The notes beneath the pieces are model-generated. The model made no database searches. It was given only the letters and a program-made list of their open reading frames with translations, and had not been told where the DNA came from. Made by a program: the position numbers and the translations under genes. Below, piece after piece: positions 15,643-16,910 of a DNA stretch of 16,910 nt. Location: assembly GCA_001017865.1 (NCBI GenBank), contig LATQ01000225.1:1-16910 (forward strand). The letters run 5' to 3'. Numbering within the stretch: position 1 is the stretch's first letter; each line of letters starts with the position of its first letter. This stretch comes from Rhodococcus sp. IITR03. Its GTDB lineage: Bacteria; Actinomycetota; Actinomycetes; Mycobacteriales; Mycobacteriaceae.

Positions 15643-16742
15643 GTGCGAACACTGACGACGACTACACGACGACTCGTTCCCGCGGTGACGGTCGTGGCGC
15701 TGGCCGTAGCCGGCGCGACCGCCTTCTCCGCGACCTCGGGGGACGACACCTCGATCTGCGCGTACTTCGAGGACTCCTACGGCCTCTACCCCGGTTCCCC
15801 GGTCACCATCCGCGGGATCTCGGTCGGGACCGTGGACCGGATCGAACCCGACGGTGCGCGCGTGCGCGTCGACATGACCGTCGGTGACCGCGAGCTTCCC
15901 GCCGAGACCGGCGCGGTGATCACCAACGCGTCCATCCTCACCGACCGCAGACTCGAACTCGTCGACGCCGATCCCGGCCGGGACCGACCCTGTCGCGGGA
16001 GACGTGCATCGACACGGCGCACACCCGCACCCCGGTCAGCGTGTCGGACGCGCTCGGATCGTTCTCCGAACTCGTGCGGCAGATGACCGAGCGCGGACCC
16101 GACGGGACCGCGCCGCTCGAAACCGCATTGAAGGACGCCGGACGCGAGTTCGAGGACCTGGGACCGACACTCAACCGCGAACTGCGCGACCTCGCGGACC
16201 TGCTCTCCTCCCCCGACAACTTCATGGACCAGCTGGGACAGATCCTCGACAACTCGGCCGAGATGACGACCCTGCTCACCGGCGACTGGGAGAACGTCAA
16301 GTCCACCATCCAGACGTTCGCCCCGGGCCTGGCGGGCATCGAGCAGATGCTCGTCGTGGCGAAGATCCTCGTCGAGAAGCTGTCACTGGCCGTCGGACCT
16401 CTCGACCGGCTGTTCAACGAGCACTTCCCGTACCTGATGAACGCCCTGAACTCGACGCTGCCCACGCTGACGATGCTGCGCACCCAGGCGGAGAGCTCGA
16501 GTGAGCTGCTCGCCACCATTCCCGGCACGATCACGATGCTCGAGACCATGGTGCAGTCCCACCCGGGGTCGGTCGCCGTCGAACTCGATCCCGCCCGCGC
16601 CGAGGTGCCGACCCCCGATGCCGCGCTGACGTGCACAGCACTCGAGCAGATCGCACCCGACAGCTGCACCGTGGTGTCGTCCCGCTCGGTGTCGGTGCCG
16701 CTGCCTCAGCTGGTCCTGTCGACGATCGGAGCAACGCCGTGA
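15643..16742 (+). CDS. mceD: MceD-family lipid-transport protein, one frameshift
   Basis: About 366 residues after repair. The N-terminus is basic and threonine-rich, followed by a hydrophobic anchor (about 11-29) and an MlaD/MCE domain with AYFEDSYGLYPGSPVTIRG, ISVGTVDRIEP and a SILTDRRLELV strand. The second half is helical (SFSELVRQMTERGPDG, LRDLADLLSSPDN, EQMLVVAKILVEKL) and ends with two cysteines near LTCTALEQIAPDSC. One base is missing near 15977; restored, the sequence reads DPGPGPTLSRETCIDT. The GTG at 15643 begins one base after the mceC stop and has only a weak ribosome site, consistent with coupling. The stop overlaps the mceE start (GTGA). Like mceA and mceC it is short for its family. 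Confidence 0.87.
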
Positions 16743-16910
16743 CCCGTTCGTTCTCCCGGTCCCGCCTTCTCATCGGTGCGGTCCTCACCGCGCTGGTGGC
16801 ATTGTGCGGATGCAGTTTCGACCCCAGCGACCACGCGCTGCCCGGCTCCGGGGTGCGCGGACCGACCTACCGGCTGAACCTCGAATTCGAATCGCTGCTG
16901 AGCCTGCCGG
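16739..16910 (+). CDS. mceE: MceE-family lipoprotein (LprK-like), N-terminal part, cut by window end
   Basis: First 57 residues of the fifth Mce protein. A basic start (VTRSFSRSR) and hydrophobic core lead to a lipobox ALCGC with Cys25 as the lipidation site. The mature part begins with SFDPSDHALPGSGVRGPTY, the GxGxxGPxY pattern commonly seen at the start of MceE MCE domains, and runs off the window in its first strand. MceE is the lipoprotein subunit of Mce complexes in actinobacteria. The GTG at 16739 overlaps the mceD stop by four bases. mceF is expected directly downstream. Confidence 0.9.
   Translation, partial: MTRSFSRSRLLIGAVLTALVALCGCSFDPSDHALPGSGVRGPTYRLNLEFESLLSLP

Noticed and set aside
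1..16910. tRNA or rRNA genes, CRISPR arrays, insertion sequences, attachment sites
   Set aside because: None seen on reading both strands: no transposase motifs, no terminal repeats and no regularly spaced repeats beyond the short ones listed.

Overview
The window is high-GC actinobacterial DNA, most likely from Rhodococcus or a close mycolic-acid-containing relative (Gordonia, Nocardia, Mycobacterium). The inference rests on a yrbE/mce lipid-import operon, a mycofactocin-type short-chain dehydrogenase (SDR), an NfeD/SPFH gene pair like the mycobacterial one, frequent GTG starts and GTGA/ATGA gene overlaps. All calls come from reading the sequence; no database search was run.

The left part (1-5633, minus strand) reads as one catabolic operon running leftward from a promoter at about 5741-5769. 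Its order is acyl-CoA synthetase, medium-chain (MDR) NADP-dependent oxidoreductase, SDR, a Tat-type lipoprotein substrate-binding protein with no permease or ATPase partner in the window, a mycofactocin-coupled-type SDR, and the start of a third SDR. Together they suggest capture, CoA activation and redox processing of a hydrophobic alcohol, ketone or acid. The substrate cannot be read from the sequence.

The 5634-6130 interval holds the promoter of that operon and, on the plus strand, a tandem glycine riboswitch (about 5904-6073). The riboswitch lies in front of an EamA/DMT-family exporter (6131-7165). A strong hairpin (7193-7229) separates this gene from a convergent nfeD-SPFH pair (minus strand, 8924 to 7243).

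The right part (9141-16910, plus strand) carries a TetR regulator, a DUF2236/MpaB-type oxygenase-like protein, two YrbE permeases and mceA-mceE. mceE is cut by the window end and mceF would follow. A perfect 15-bp palindrome (10763-10777) lies upstream of yrbEA, and an inverted repeat (9121-9152) overlaps the tetR start. Both are operator candidates.

One property affects every annotation here. Most genes are interrupted by single-base frameshifts, and all 18 that I could resolve have the same sign, one missing base, in G/C-rich context. They occur in genes that otherwise look conserved. I read this as systematic sequence or assembly error, not as pseudogenes, and have annotated genes across the shifts. 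Lengths given 'after repair' assume one base restored at each site.
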